Shown here piece after piece: positions 1-9,958 of a DNA stretch of 64,000 nt (positions within the stretch are counted from its first letter, which is position 1; every line of letters begins with the position of its first letter). Position numbers and translations under genes: made by a program. The stretch spans positions 544,309 to 608,308 of the forward strand of contig CAJNDS010002125.1 of NCBI GenBank assembly GCA_905221605.1. Direction: 5' to 3'. Under the pieces are notes generated by a model. It ran no database searches, was not told where the DNA came from, and saw only the letters and a list, made by a program, of their open reading frames with translations. Origin of the DNA: Symbiodinium natans. Lineage: Eukaryota > Sar > Dinophyceae > Suessiales > Symbiodiniaceae.

Positions 1-98
1 AGAGACAGAGACAGAGACAGAGACAGAGACAGAGACAGAGAGAGACAGAGACAGAGAGAGAGAGAGCGAGTCGGGGTTAGTGCGCAAAAAGAAGAAAT

Positions 99-164
<66 letters not shown>

Positions 165-166
165 CG
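1..166. repeat. GA-rich microsatellite (AGAGAC and GA units)
   Basis: The window opens in AGAGAC units that turn into GA repeats, interrupted at about 67-108. Reading frames through it are low-complexity Arg/Glu or Ser/Leu runs and are not genes. Confidence 0.95.
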
Positions 167-519
167 TCTAGTACAAGGGGGAATGGGGAGTTCTTTCGGA
201 GGTTTGGAGAGTTCAGAGGCTTTGTCTTTGTGGAGGGTGCTGTTTCTCGAGAGTTCGTCCTGTAGAGGAGCCCTACTCCCCCAGGAAAGCCCCACAGGTA
301 ATACAGGGAAATCTCAACACCCAGTGAAAACCGTGCACGGGGAAAATGCCCTCGGAGGGAAAACTGGACAGCTGTGGTTATCATGTTGGCGGGGATACTA
401 AGCATGGGGGGGGGGACTGAAGTCCAGCCCTCAAAGCACGTGCTGGGAGTTTCACATGAGACCAGCACTTCGGGCGCGCTTGCGCGCGGGGGCCTCGTGC
501 CCTCAAGCCCAGCAGAAGA

Positions 520-540
520 AGAAGAAGAAGAAGAAGAAGA

Positions 541-607
<67 letters not shown>

Positions 608-608
608 T
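520..608. repeat. GAA then GA microsatellite
   Basis: A short run of AGA/GAA triplets passes into a GA dinucleotide tract. The poly-Glu and poly-Leu frames across it are artefacts of the repeat. Confidence 0.95.
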
Positions 609-1070
609 AGATCTTGTGTGGCAGCCGGTCTTGTGGCCAGGAAGCTCAAGGTCAAGCAAACCGTGCTGTGCTCAGTCGGCTGCGTGCGCCCAGCAACAGA
701 ACCAAAATCGAAAAACCGTGTGACAGCTGCGTCTGCTTGAATGCGAGCACACTGCCTACTTGCTTCCTGTCTGATCCCTGTACGAAATGCCTATTCGAGG
801 ATCTCGGGCATTTGCAAAGTGCAACGTTCAGGTCGTGCCTTGTGTCAAACGTGTCAGACTTGCAGCATGCAAGAAAGGTGCGGCCGTGGAGAGGCTGCGA
901 TGCCAGCGCACTCTGTATCATGGATAGACTTGTAGAACTTGCCCAGATGCCGCATGGCCACATGCCTGATAAGTTAACATTTCCACTCTCGCCAGGGTAT
1001 GTGCTGACCGCTTTGAAGAGCAGCAATGCGTGCATGTCCGTTGCAAGCCGCAGCCCCTTAGCCAGGGCGC

Positions 1071-1282
1071 AGCTGGAAGAACGGCATCGCCGAGCTGTTG
1101 ACGGAAGTGGAGAAAGAACGGCAGGTTGTGATCCTAAATCTGCTCACGACACATCGTACCAGACTTGTCTTCTTTCCACCATGGTCCAGCATGCGCATGG
1201 CATGTAAATGGATCATGAGAGGGGCCCAAAAAATCGGCAAAGCATCCCCAACTCGCAAGTGCAGGATGTGGAGGAGCTGCTG
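1071..1282 (+). CDS. Candidate short exons of an unassigned gene
   Basis: Two short stretches read like coding sequence. About 1071-1124 gives a charged helical segment containing AELLTEVEKERQ and ends at a possible GT donor (GTTGTG at 1125). About 1209-1282 gives a polar segment containing QVQDVEELLR. Neither matches a family I recognise. A longer open frame at 614-1207 overlaps them but has a composition typical of chance frames. They could be early exons of the gene seen at 3.3-5.3 kb, which has the same orientation. Confidence 0.3.
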
Positions 1283-2624
1283 AGGCTTCGTTGAGACACG
1301 GCGGAGAGGCCCAGGCAAAGCCGGCAGTAAAACTGCCTACCCTGGAGTCTCCCTAGGCATGAGAAGCTGATGCATTCGACATGCCAGTGTGATTCGCATG
1401 GAGGCACAGACCGGACAGACCTCCACACTGTGACTAGAGTGTCAGTGCAAGCCAGCGAAAAATGAGCACTGCGCTTGGGCAAACAACATCGAGGCGCTTG
1501 CTCGCAGCCTTGTAGTTCGCAAATTCTACGCGTTCATGTTGTTGGGTGACACTTTTTGGGAAACTTGATGTGATGAAGGATGGGCAGCGAGTGCTGCTAA
1601 AGCTGTCGCAACGCAGGAGACCCACTCGCGAGATATGGCCCCCAAATTATTTAATTTGATATGGGCCCGCAGGCAGGAGACTGCTTTCACGAGTTCTTTG
1701 CAAAGATGCACAGGCACAACGCAAATCAGAATCCCTACCTTCACAGAAGGTCATTGTGGGTAGTTAGGTCGCAACTGTCAGGCACGCAATCTTGGTACAT
1801 GTTTGACGTGTGCAACACACACTTATCCAAACATGTCGTCCCCACTCAATTGTGTTGACAGCAACGATGATGGGTGCCGGGGCACGCTTTCGGGTTGGCG
1901 CTTCCTTGCTTGGGTTTTTGTAGAAGCAAGCCTGATCTCTTATGCCAGGATGGTGCCGAATGTTTCGCCGAACCCCTCGTTGCTGGGGCACTTGTGCCGA
2001 ATTCAGAGTATATGTTGTGATCTCTTGATTTGACGGGGTGACAAAAGTAGATTGCGTTGTGTCACTGTGACCAAGGAGGGTGCGGTTGGAAAACTCAGCC
2101 TGCGAACCCTGCGGTCTGGGTACAGCAAATGCTTTCGTCGACAAAGACTTGGAGACACTTGGAACCATGCTGGGAGGCTCACCACGACTTCTGAAGTAGC
2201 TTCATGAAAGCTTCGTATGCAATGTTCATGCATTGCTTTTGCTGATTGTCTCGCAGACGCTGACTTGGCGGATCGATTCCGTTCGTGGTCGGTGTCTTGG
2301 AAAATCGTTCGGACTTTGAAGCTGCTGGCGGAGCAAGCTGGGAGATGCATTGCTATTTGGCAATATTATATGCGTGTGTGTGTGTGTGCGCGTGCGTGTA
2401 AGGTGTTCTCTGTTTCGTATAGCAACGCATCGCAAAGCGTGAAAGGATTACGCAAGCTTGGGCCATGGCTTTCCTCCGCAACACCCGGTGGATCGCCTGT
2501 CATATCGAGAGGGCCAGCACTCCTCATTCTGCAAGTCCCGGTTGGGCCCTGAGTTTGGGGCAACAGGGTTTAGGGTTTGGGGTTTAGGGTTGGAATCTTC
2601 GGTTGGCCGTTTTCTTGTCCTAAG

Positions 2625-2727
2625 GCTCCGCTCGGACAAGTCCACGGAAGCGGTGCGGGAGCTCTGCAAGATTCGCCCGAGCGAGGATGCAATCTGTTCC
2701 TTGGAGTCTCATGTGCTAGCGAAATGC
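2625..2727 (+). CDS. Candidate exon, helical and charged
   Basis: After an AG at 2623-2624, an open frame reads LRSDKSTEAVRELCKIRPSED and onward to HVLAK, with coding-like composition and no stop. It is followed at once by a CCCTAAA array (2739-2822), the usual setting of an intron start in this window. Family unknown. The 3' end is not fixed. Confidence 0.4.
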
Positions 2728-2738
2728 GGGATGAGAGA

Positions 2739-2822
2739 ACCCTAAGCCCTAAGCCCTAAACCCTAAGCCCTAAACCCTAAGCCCTAAACGCTAAACCCTA
2801 AGCCTTAACCCCTAAACCCTAA
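2739..2822. repeat. CCCTAA(A/G) telomere-type array
   Basis: About 12 heptamers, mixing CCCTAAA and CCCTAAG, directly follow a candidate exon. Probably intronic. Confidence 0.9.
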
Positions 2823-3343
2823 GCTTCCTGTCAAACGCTCTGTCAATTGCTAGGCCAGGGCCCGAAGTCCCAAGCCCATGTACAGGGCCATGTGTTTCCA
2901 AGGATTCCTGCAAAGAATCGGTATGGGGGTTGATGAAAACAAGGGAGCCCAAATGTAGACCCCCAAATAGTATGATTCCCTTATAACATGGTACCCCAAT
3001 TTCGGAACTTCATTGCCTACGAGCTGTTGAGATTCATGGCTTTCTGGCATGTTTGTCATTGAGGCCGCCAGTTCATTCGTGAGATCGGCTGCTGCGCAGA
3101 TTCTTGTCAGGCTTCGTCATCCCTGGTTGTTCATTCTCCGAATGCACCAATGCCCCTCCGGATTCCAAGCACTTTCATAGTTTGACACATCCATGCACGA
3201 AAACTCTGCGGAACGAACTTCCTACATTGGCCTAGCCAGTCAAAGTTGAAACTGCTAGGTGCGTGTCGTTTCGGGTCAGGCCAAGCACATGTCGTGCCAT
3301 GGCATGCAAAAGGCTTCCGAGCGTGACATTTTTTGTATCTTAG

Positions 3344-4468
3344 GAGACGGTCGCAGCATCCTTGGACGGGGTCCTTTCGGCGCTCGAGAGCGAGCTGCTC
3401 TTGCCCCTGCGGTCTCTGAACGAAGGGCGGCAGTGGATGTACCAGACCCTCTCGAAAGCGCCTCTCCCGACGCCAAGCCAGCAAATTGGATGGTGAGCGC
3501 ATTGTTTAGGATTCCCCTAAACCCTAAACCCTAAACCCTAAACCCTAAACCCTAAACCCCAAACCCCAAACCCTAAACCCTAAACCCTAAACCCTAAACC
3601 CTAAACCCTAAACCCTAAACCCTAAACCCTAAACCCCGTTTTCATGTGGCTTACGCGGGATTTGCTCAGTCCGAGGACTCTGGAGATCGACCGAGTTGTG
3701 CACGAGATTACGCAGAGCGTCCCTTGAGCTTCAGCTTCGATGTCTGCTCCGAGCGACCGTTGCGATTTTATTGATGATTTCCCCGATAGTTTGTCAAGCT
3801 CCTGCCCCGAGGTGCTCGAGAACAAGTACAAGTTCTGGCGCTACAACAACCCGGTTGGTGAGCGTCAGCTCGAGGGGCTCTCTCGGAGTCAGCTCGATCT
3901 CTGGCAGGAGAGCGCTCCCTCCCTTTCTCATCTCCTGGCTGCCCCTTAACAAGCTGTTGAAAAAGCACGTGAGCTCTTTCGCGCACTGCCTTTTTGCGCA
4001 GGCTCCTGTGAGTTTTTTTCTGCCAATGCTTTGCAGGAAGCGTCCTGTGGCTGGGTGAAGATCCCATCAGGCACCATCAAAGTCCACGAGGATGATGACA
4101 ACGAGCTGGGGTTGCTGATGACTCAGCCTAGGGGGTCCTAGAGCAACTTTGCGATGTGGAACGAGAATTCCGCTTCAGGTTCTGGGCCACCAAAATTGGT
4201 GGGCCCTCGCACGGCTTTGATGTGGAGGCTCAGTGTGGCTTTGCCGCAGCATCTGCAGTTGCTTCCATTTTGCTGCATCCTCTGCTGCCGGGTGCACTTG
4301 CTAGGTCGTGTTTTTGAAATTCTGCTAGGCCTTGTTAGGTCTTGTTCCGAAACCGAGGTCATCTGCCCCTGCTGGCCAATGCGAGATCCAAAGTGATTCT
4401 TGTTAGCGACCCGAGCTATCCTCATCATCCCGTGGGTCGCCAGGAGCTCAATCTTGCAGGCTTTGAGG
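3344..4468 (+). CDS. Unassigned multi-exon gene, best-supported block
   Basis: Exons inferred by frame continuity: 3344-3492 (acceptor TTAG, donor GTGAGC at 3493), 3670-about 3711, 3799-3853, 4037-about 4133, about 4153-4237, and 4358-about 4468. The first join gives QQIG|CPRTLEIDRVVHEIT across an intron that holds a CCCTAAA array. The 4153 exon contains FRFWATKIGGPSHGFD. It joins over a GC-AG intron (4238-4357) to HLPLLANARSKVILVSD and PHHPVGRQELN. The protein looks conserved and globular, with no signal peptide or membrane segment seen. I do not recognise the family. Between about 4133 and 4153 the frame changes with no room for a normal intron, so this may be a sequence error, a degenerating gene, or a wrong join. 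Confidence 0.55.
3515..3637. repeat. CCCTAAA array inside intron 3493-3669
   Basis: About 17 near-perfect heptamers fill most of a GT-AG intron between two frame-compatible exons. This is one of the clearest cases of an intron built mainly of telomere-type repeat. Confidence 0.93.
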
Positions 4469-4671
4469 GGAGTGATATTTTTTTTTGCAGCGACGATGGG
4501 CCTGAGGTGCCCATTTCAAGCTTCTATGGACGACCAAGAATCAGCCCCTATTATGGCTGCTTTGTGGTACTTTTACCGTAGCTTTAGATCCTTACCTTTT
4601 TTGGGTTTTTGGGTTTCTTATTAAGGCAGCTAACAGTTCCGTTTCTAGCTACCCTCCTGAGTGCAGCCAAG

Positions 4672-5355
4672 GCTGGAGACCGTCAACAAAGACTTCCGAG
4701 CTGATGTTGACACAGGTGTCCCCCCATGTTGGGCTGCCTCCAAAAAAGTTCGTCGGAGGGGAGTCATCATGTGCGGTCTAGGGCTTAGGGCTAGTTTAGG
4801 GTTTAGGGTTTAGGGTTTAGGGCTTAGGGCTTAGGGCTTAGGGGTTAGGGTTTTGGGTTTAGGGTTTAGGGCGAGGTCTCCCATGCACTTCTGCGTCGCA
4901 CCTTGCTCGGAGGACTCTGGTCGGCCGCGGTGCTCATGCATGCTGCTAAGAAGGCCAAGGCGATGGGAGTCATGCGGCTTGGCTTTAGGGTCTAGATTTC
5001 AGGTTTTAGGGTAAGTTTAGGGTTTAGGGTTTAGGGTTTAGGGCTTGATGTTCGCACGGTCAGTAGACATACGTAGAAGTTTGCAGTTCGCAAGCTTCCT
5101 TGCTGAACCGAGGCTGTTTTGTGATCCAGCTCTCAGCGCCATGTTGACCAGCGCAGCTGGGCGAAATACTGAAGAACTTCTTGATTCGCTCTCGCAGTTT
5201 TGCGGGGCCCAGTGCAGAGAAGGGCAGATTCGAAGCCATGCGCCTTTGTTTTGTTGTCGCGTCTGCAGAGCAACTCCAGCGTACCGCAACTGCGATTGAA
5301 TGCAACACTCAGGTGGCGTCGAGTCTTGACCAGTCCGCTGTGGTTGTCCAGGCAT
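4672..5355 (+). CDS. Further candidate exons of the unassigned gene
   Basis: Three coding-like stretches follow the 3.3-4.5 kb block in the same orientation. About 4672-4775 contains LETVNKDFRADVDTG. 4876-about 4983 contains SHALLRRTLLGGLWSAAVLM followed by lysine-rich sequence. About 5268-5353 contains EQLQRTATAIECNTQVASS. TTTAGGG arrays at 4795-4871 and 5007-5043 separate them. They are plausibly downstream exons of the same gene, but the joins are not resolved and no family is recognised. Confidence 0.4.
4795..4871. repeat. TTTAGGG array
   Basis: About 11 heptamers on the + strand, including TTAGGGC variants, between two candidate exons. A shorter array follows at 5007-5043. Confidence 0.92.
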
Positions 5356-5399
5356 AGAGCTGATAATTCAAGCTCGGATTGCAATTGCGTCGCGCGAAT

Positions 5400-6060
5400 C
5401 TGCTTTGGGACATTCTTCCCCAAGTAATAAGCTCGATGATTCTGGCATTTGCTGGTGGAAACTGGGTCATCTGGGAATGCAAGCTGGGTTCCTTTCGGAG
5501 CTCGGGGGTGTCATTTGGGAGCGTGCAATACAGTGTGGTGTTTATGGAACCACTTTTGCTTTTCGTGGCCTCCGACGATTTCTTGCGGATTCCCTTTTGT
5601 TAGACATGGTTTTATGGGTATTAGTTTTTGTTTTCTCGGTTCCTGCGCTTCGTCCCGTGTTGCCGTTCTCATGTTTCCTCTCTGATTTGTTTTGCCTGTC
5701 TCCCATTGCCTTTCATGTCCCTTGGCTTCTTGCACTTCTCTTTTGATGTTTCTTGTTTTTGCACTTCTGACTGTCCTTTACGGCCTTTCATCGTCGCGAA
5801 CTTCTTGCTTTTCGCTTTTGCTTGTTTTCGCCTTTGTTGTTTGCTCGTCTCTTCCTGCCTTGAGCCTTGTTTGCTCTTAGCGTTCGCTGTCCTTTCTTTT
5901 TTTGTTTTCAATTGTTTTTTGTTTATTGCTTGTCTTGTATGGCTTGTAGGAATGCTCCCCCGCCGCGTTTTTTTGTTGAAGTCCCGGAGGGACTCTGGGA
6001 GTCTGGGAGTGTGCTTGTTCCTTTTTGGTTTTTGAAAACCCGTGTGATCTCTTGCTTTAA
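5400..6060. other. T-rich stretch without a convincing gene
   Basis: From about 5560 to 6030 the + strand is rich in T and TTC/TTT. Frames through it give hydrophobic Phe/Leu/Cys runs (or Lys/Arg/Gln runs on the other strand). These look compositional, with no motif. I read it as intron or spacer. Confidence 0.5.
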
Positions 6061-6071
6061 GGGGCATCATA

Positions 6072-6500
6072 CCGTCGACAGAAAGAGTTGCTTCAAAGCG
6101 CACGTGAATTCAAAGTCCGTCAGCAAACGCTGTGTGTTTCGGGGAGGGGGGCTTCGCGCTGCCCCCTGCGCCACCCCCCTCCGCCCCCGCCACTTTTTGT
6201 CGCCGCGGAGGCTTGTTTTGGAGAGCATGATTCCGTGAAGCGGACTTTCGTCGAAACAGCGTATGAGTCCTTGTCCTCGTGTGGCACTGTGTTTGCAATC
6301 GGCGGGGCCTGGGCCTGCGTCTCTGTTTGTAGCCGGTGGGGGTTAAGATTCCTAGAACTCACCGTCCCATTGGCTCATGGTGCAAACTCAAGAAGTTGTG
6401 GCGAATCTTACGAAGCATCAGGGAATGCTTAGGGCTTGCATCGGATGCATGTCCCCATCTTGCGCGATGCAGGTTCAAGAAAAGATTGCCCCTTGGCTGA
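6072..6500 (+). CDS. Weak candidate exons
   Basis: About 6077-6140 reads QKELLQSAREFKVRQQTL, a short helical segment. About 6378-6480 reads VQTQEVVANLTKHQGMLRAC and could end at an AG/GTTCAAG boundary. Neither has a family signature. Orientation agrees with all other genes here. Confidence 0.25.
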
Positions 6501-6895
6501 ACATGTCGGGGTTCTGGAAATTTCTAGCAAACTTGAGCGCCATGTTGAGGCAAATCAGTTTTGCAGTACATAACTCAATGGGCAAATCCACAACAACAAA
6601 TGCATGCAATGTACATACACGTACCTTGAGGGTTGTGCAATGGTTTGTATTCAGAGATGGAGGCCTACTGATCGATCCCAGGTTCTCCGGCCCTCCAACG
6701 GCGTTACGGAAGCGTCCGACTTCTTGACGAACAAGCATGACTGGCTTCAGCCGCATGGCAGACGATTTCGTCTTAAGACGTCATGGCGCGGTGCCTGTGC
6801 GGCAGAAGGGCAGCAGCTTTTCAGTGTGTGAGGTGCGAAGAAGAAGTGTGGCTTGGCATGAAATCTTCGGGGGTCGCCACACGTCTTCGGTGCCT

Positions 6896-6957
6896 GAACC
6901 CTAAACCCTAAACCCTAAACCCTAAACCCTAAACCCTAAACCCTAAACCCTAAACCC
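6896..6957. repeat. CCCTAAA array
   Basis: Nine near-perfect heptamers in non-coding context. Confidence 0.93.
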
Positions 6958-7093
6958 CATTATGCAGCGTGCGCGTAGAGTCGTTTTGCATGTGGCGCGC
7001 GTCGCGCGGCGCGGCGCCCAGCGGCGCAGCTCCCAGGACCGGCCCGGTCCTTCGGGCGGCGTATGTGCCACCAGGCGGAGATTTTTTTGGCAC

Positions 7094-7228
7094 CTGGTTC
7101 TGGGTAGGGAATGAGGGAATTTAGGGCCCTATACGTATGTATATATATATATATATACATATACATATACATATACCCTTTGAGGGATTATAGGGTGCCT
7201 CATTCATTCCCTACAAAGAGCCAGCCAG
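7094..7228. mobile_element. Introner-like inverted-repeat element, CTGGTTCT subfamily
   Basis: The left end begins CTGGTTCTGGGTAGGGAATG. The right end is its imperfect complement, CATTCCCTACAAAGAGCCAG. The interior has a TA microsatellite and the words TTAGGGCCCTATA and CCCTTTGAGGGATTATAGGG, shared with elements at 20504, 52228 and 53885. There is no coding capacity, so it is non-autonomous. No flanking gene could be joined across it. Confidence 0.8.
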
Positions 7229-8858
7229 TTCTTAGCCTCAGAGCGCTCGACATTTCTACGGCTTTCCATGATTGCGAGAGCTGCTGTTGGGAGGCGTGGA
7301 GATGCCAGATGCAGAGCCAGAAGCGCGGCTTTGAGCCGTGTGCGTGCCTGGCTGCTGTGAGATGCATCTCTGCTTGTTGGCCCTTGGGGCCTCTGCAATT
7401 GCAGTGAAGCCCCGATGGTCAGCCCTGGTGTAAAAGAGTGATTCGCAGCGATGGATCCACGGCCTCAGATTCTGCAGAGGCTCGTTCAATGCTTCGCGGA
7501 TGCTTTGCAGATGCCCTGCAACCTGCTTATGCACCTATAAATTTATTTTAGCTCGCCGCAATTTGCGGCACCTAAGGATTGCCGAGCAATCTTTCTAACG
7601 AATGCTCGGACTTGCCCGCTTGGCTCACACTGCTTCAATCGCTTCATGGTAGCTTTGCACGAGCATGTCAGCTGTCGGTCTTCGGCCTCCGTGTGGACCA
7701 GATGCCTTGTAAGGGTCCACATTGGAGTATCGCGCAAGTCCGCACACAAGTCGAGTCTAAGACTCCAACTTCTGGTCTGCTAGCACACGGCTATGGGGTT
7801 CGTCTACTACTTGGTTTAGGGAGCGCCTTGTTGCAGAGACCTGCAGCCCAGAACGGAGATTCTTGGGTAGAGTTTGTAGCTGACAGGCAGCTCAGCTAAC
7901 ATCCAGCTAGCTTGATCCTGATCCACCTGGAGCTCAAATCTGGGAGGGTTTTTCCATCAGCCTTGAAAGGTCGTCATGCCGTGGCAATGAGCACGGCTTC
8001 ACAAACCACGCGAGTTGACAATTTTAATGGGTCAGCGCTCACTGGTGTGAGTTGAGGGGGAGATCACGAGACCACGAGCCTGCAGTCGTTTAGCTTGTGG
8101 CGCAGCTCTCACTCTCTCTCGTTCACGCAGCTCTTCCAAACCAAAAGTCTGTTTGCCTGACCGCCCGCTTTAATGCCATTGAGCAGCAGTTAGAAGCCAG
8201 GCATCGCATCGGCCTCGCATCAGCTTTGAGAGTTAGAAGGTGAAATTTCCCAGAACTTCTGCTCATGTAAGAAGCATCCAAGGGGGCTCGGAGGCGTCAC
8301 CGCATCCCCTTTTAGATGTGGTCTTCAAATGTTTTGTATTTGTTGGGCCAAAGGGTCCGTGATGGTGTTTCGGCCATCGGAATTCGCCTTAAGAAGAGGC
8401 TGGACCTCGATTGAGCGGCCGCTTGTCTCGAAAGCATGCACTGCAAGCTTACGTTTGCATGTCTGTACACGTCCTTCCATGTGTCCTGCTACACCGGACA
8501 GCAAACAGCTTGTTGTCGTGAGCATGACTTTTTGGACATCAGGTTGAGATTCATCCGCACGTCAGCAGTCCGCAAACTGCGGGGATTGGAGACAGAGATT
8601 TTCATGCTATTTCAATTCAAAAAACCAGATAGTAATAGTCGTTGAATTGAGTGAGAGTGTGAGTCGATAGCTTGAACTCGTTCTCGTGGCTGTCACCCGA
8701 TGGAAATCGCTGAGCAGCTTCACTAGGCATCCAGAAACTAAGTAGTTTCATGCCGGCATCGTTTCCTGCGTCATGCACACATTCGGTGGGTATCCTGGCG
8801 GCGTCGAGGCACCTATGTTGAGCAGTTATGAAAGATCAGTAAATCACTTGGCAATTAG
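7229..8858. other. Mostly unassigned stretch
   Basis: No gene can be supported. At 7440-7537 two overlapping frames look mildly coding, one of them starting MDPRPQILQRLVQCF, but there is no splice or family evidence. The rest reads as intron or spacer. Confidence 0.4.
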
Positions 8859-9034
8859 CTCTGAGGGCAAGGGTGAAGGAAGCTGAACGCTGTGCGCTGG
8901 CTGTGCAGGCTGTGCAGAGCAGAGAGGAGGCTGGGCGAAGTGGCTGGGCGGAACTGGGGTGTGTTTCTGGACAGCATGCGCAGCAGGATTTGTTGCGAGA
9001 CAAGCACAACTTCTACTTGCGGATGGCTGAGTTG
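8859..9034 (+). CDS. Candidate coiled-coil exon
   Basis: After the acceptor-like ATTAG ending at 8858, an open frame reads LRARVKEAERCALAVQAVQS, then a polar segment, then QQDLLRDKHNFYLRMAEL before a stop at 9035. The charge and heptad pattern suggest a helical protein. The family and flanking exons are unknown. Confidence 0.4.
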
Positions 9035-9402
9035 TGACAGAGAGCGACAAGGTACTCTCAGTCTCTGCTTTCTGAGGTATTTCCTGTGTGCAAGCTGGGC
9101 TACAGGATTCTTTGCAGTTGACCTGTTGCCTAGGCAGCACCTGGATGACGACAAGGCGAATGCGTTGTGTGGCATGCGCAAATCACTGCAAGTACACTTT
9201 CGGGTCTACACGTATGCACGAGAGAAAAGAAGGAACAACACAACGAGATGCAACCAGAGGAAAGGTCGTTGAAACAAGGCGTGAAAGGTTCACATGTACA
9301 TGGAAACAGCACACCCGTACGCCTTGCAAAACGGAGGTGGTGGCCGGCTTGCCTGACCATCCCAACAGCCCAGGTTTTTGAGCCGTTTGGGGTTCTACTT
9401 GG

Positions 9403-9430
9403 GGTAACCTGAGGTTACCGCTAAAGCGGT
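9403..9430. other. Two overlapping perfect palindromes
   Basis: GGTAACCT-g-AGGTTACC (9403-9419) overlaps ACCGCT-aa-AGCGGT (9417-9430). Function unknown. They lie about 530 bases upstream of the NRPS-like gene start. Confidence 0.7.
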
Positions 9431-9748
9431 CGCCCCAAAAGTCTCGATAGCACATCGCCTGTAGACGCATCAGGGAGCATCTGCACATCGCAATGTGCTC
9501 TCAGAAATGCAAGAAAGCATCCACAGCTTCGCTTTTGGCAGGCGTGAGTTTTTAGCTCTCATGCATTGAACGTCCACATCGGAAGTTTAGCATGCTTCGA
9601 CATGTTTGACGTATCTTCGACTCCTGATGTGCAACTTAAGGAGCGTGCACACGTGGGGAGATGTGCATTTTAGCGGTCTGACGTGAGCCCAATCCGCTAC
9701 TTCTAGGAGTCGCTGGAGTACATGATGCCGATGCCTCAGAAGATAGAG

Positions 9749-9833
9749 GGTTTAGGGTTTAGGGTTTTTAGGGTTTAGGGCTTAGGGCTTAGGGCTTAGG
9801 GTTTAGGGTTTAGGGTTTAGGGTTTAGGGTTAG
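9749..9833. repeat. TTTAGGG array upstream of the NRPS-like gene
   Basis: About 12 heptamers, some TTAGGGC, end about 125 bases before the first exon. Possibly an intergenic array. Confidence 0.92.
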
Positions 9834-9956
9834 AGAAGCAGGCTGCAGGAGAGAGACCGAGCACCCAGCTTGCTTTTTTGGCCATTTTCTGGCTGTTGTG
9901 ACAGCAAATTCAAAGTTAGCATAGTTGCGCTGAGTCTTGTACTCTTTTGCGTATTC

Positions 9957-9958
9957 AG
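9957..9958 (+). other. Possible spliced-leader trans-splice acceptor
   Basis: A pyrimidine-rich stretch ends in AG at 9957-9958, seven bases before the first in-frame ATG (9965). The following residues already match the start of an adenylation domain. Dinoflagellate mRNAs receive a trans-spliced leader, so this AG is a natural candidate. It could equally be a cis acceptor of an unseen upstream exon. Confidence 0.35.

Noticed and set aside
77-659. Open frames of Ser/Leu, Glu or Arg/Glu runs on both strands
   Set aside because: They are translations of GA and GAA microsatellites, with no start context or motif.
614-1207. A 197-codon open frame on the + strand
   Set aside because: Composition rich in Cys/Ser/Arg with no domain. 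Better short helical exons lie in another frame inside it.
5669-6103. Lys/Arg/Gln-rich minus-strand frame of 144 codons
   Set aside because: It mirrors a T-rich + strand stretch and has no motif.
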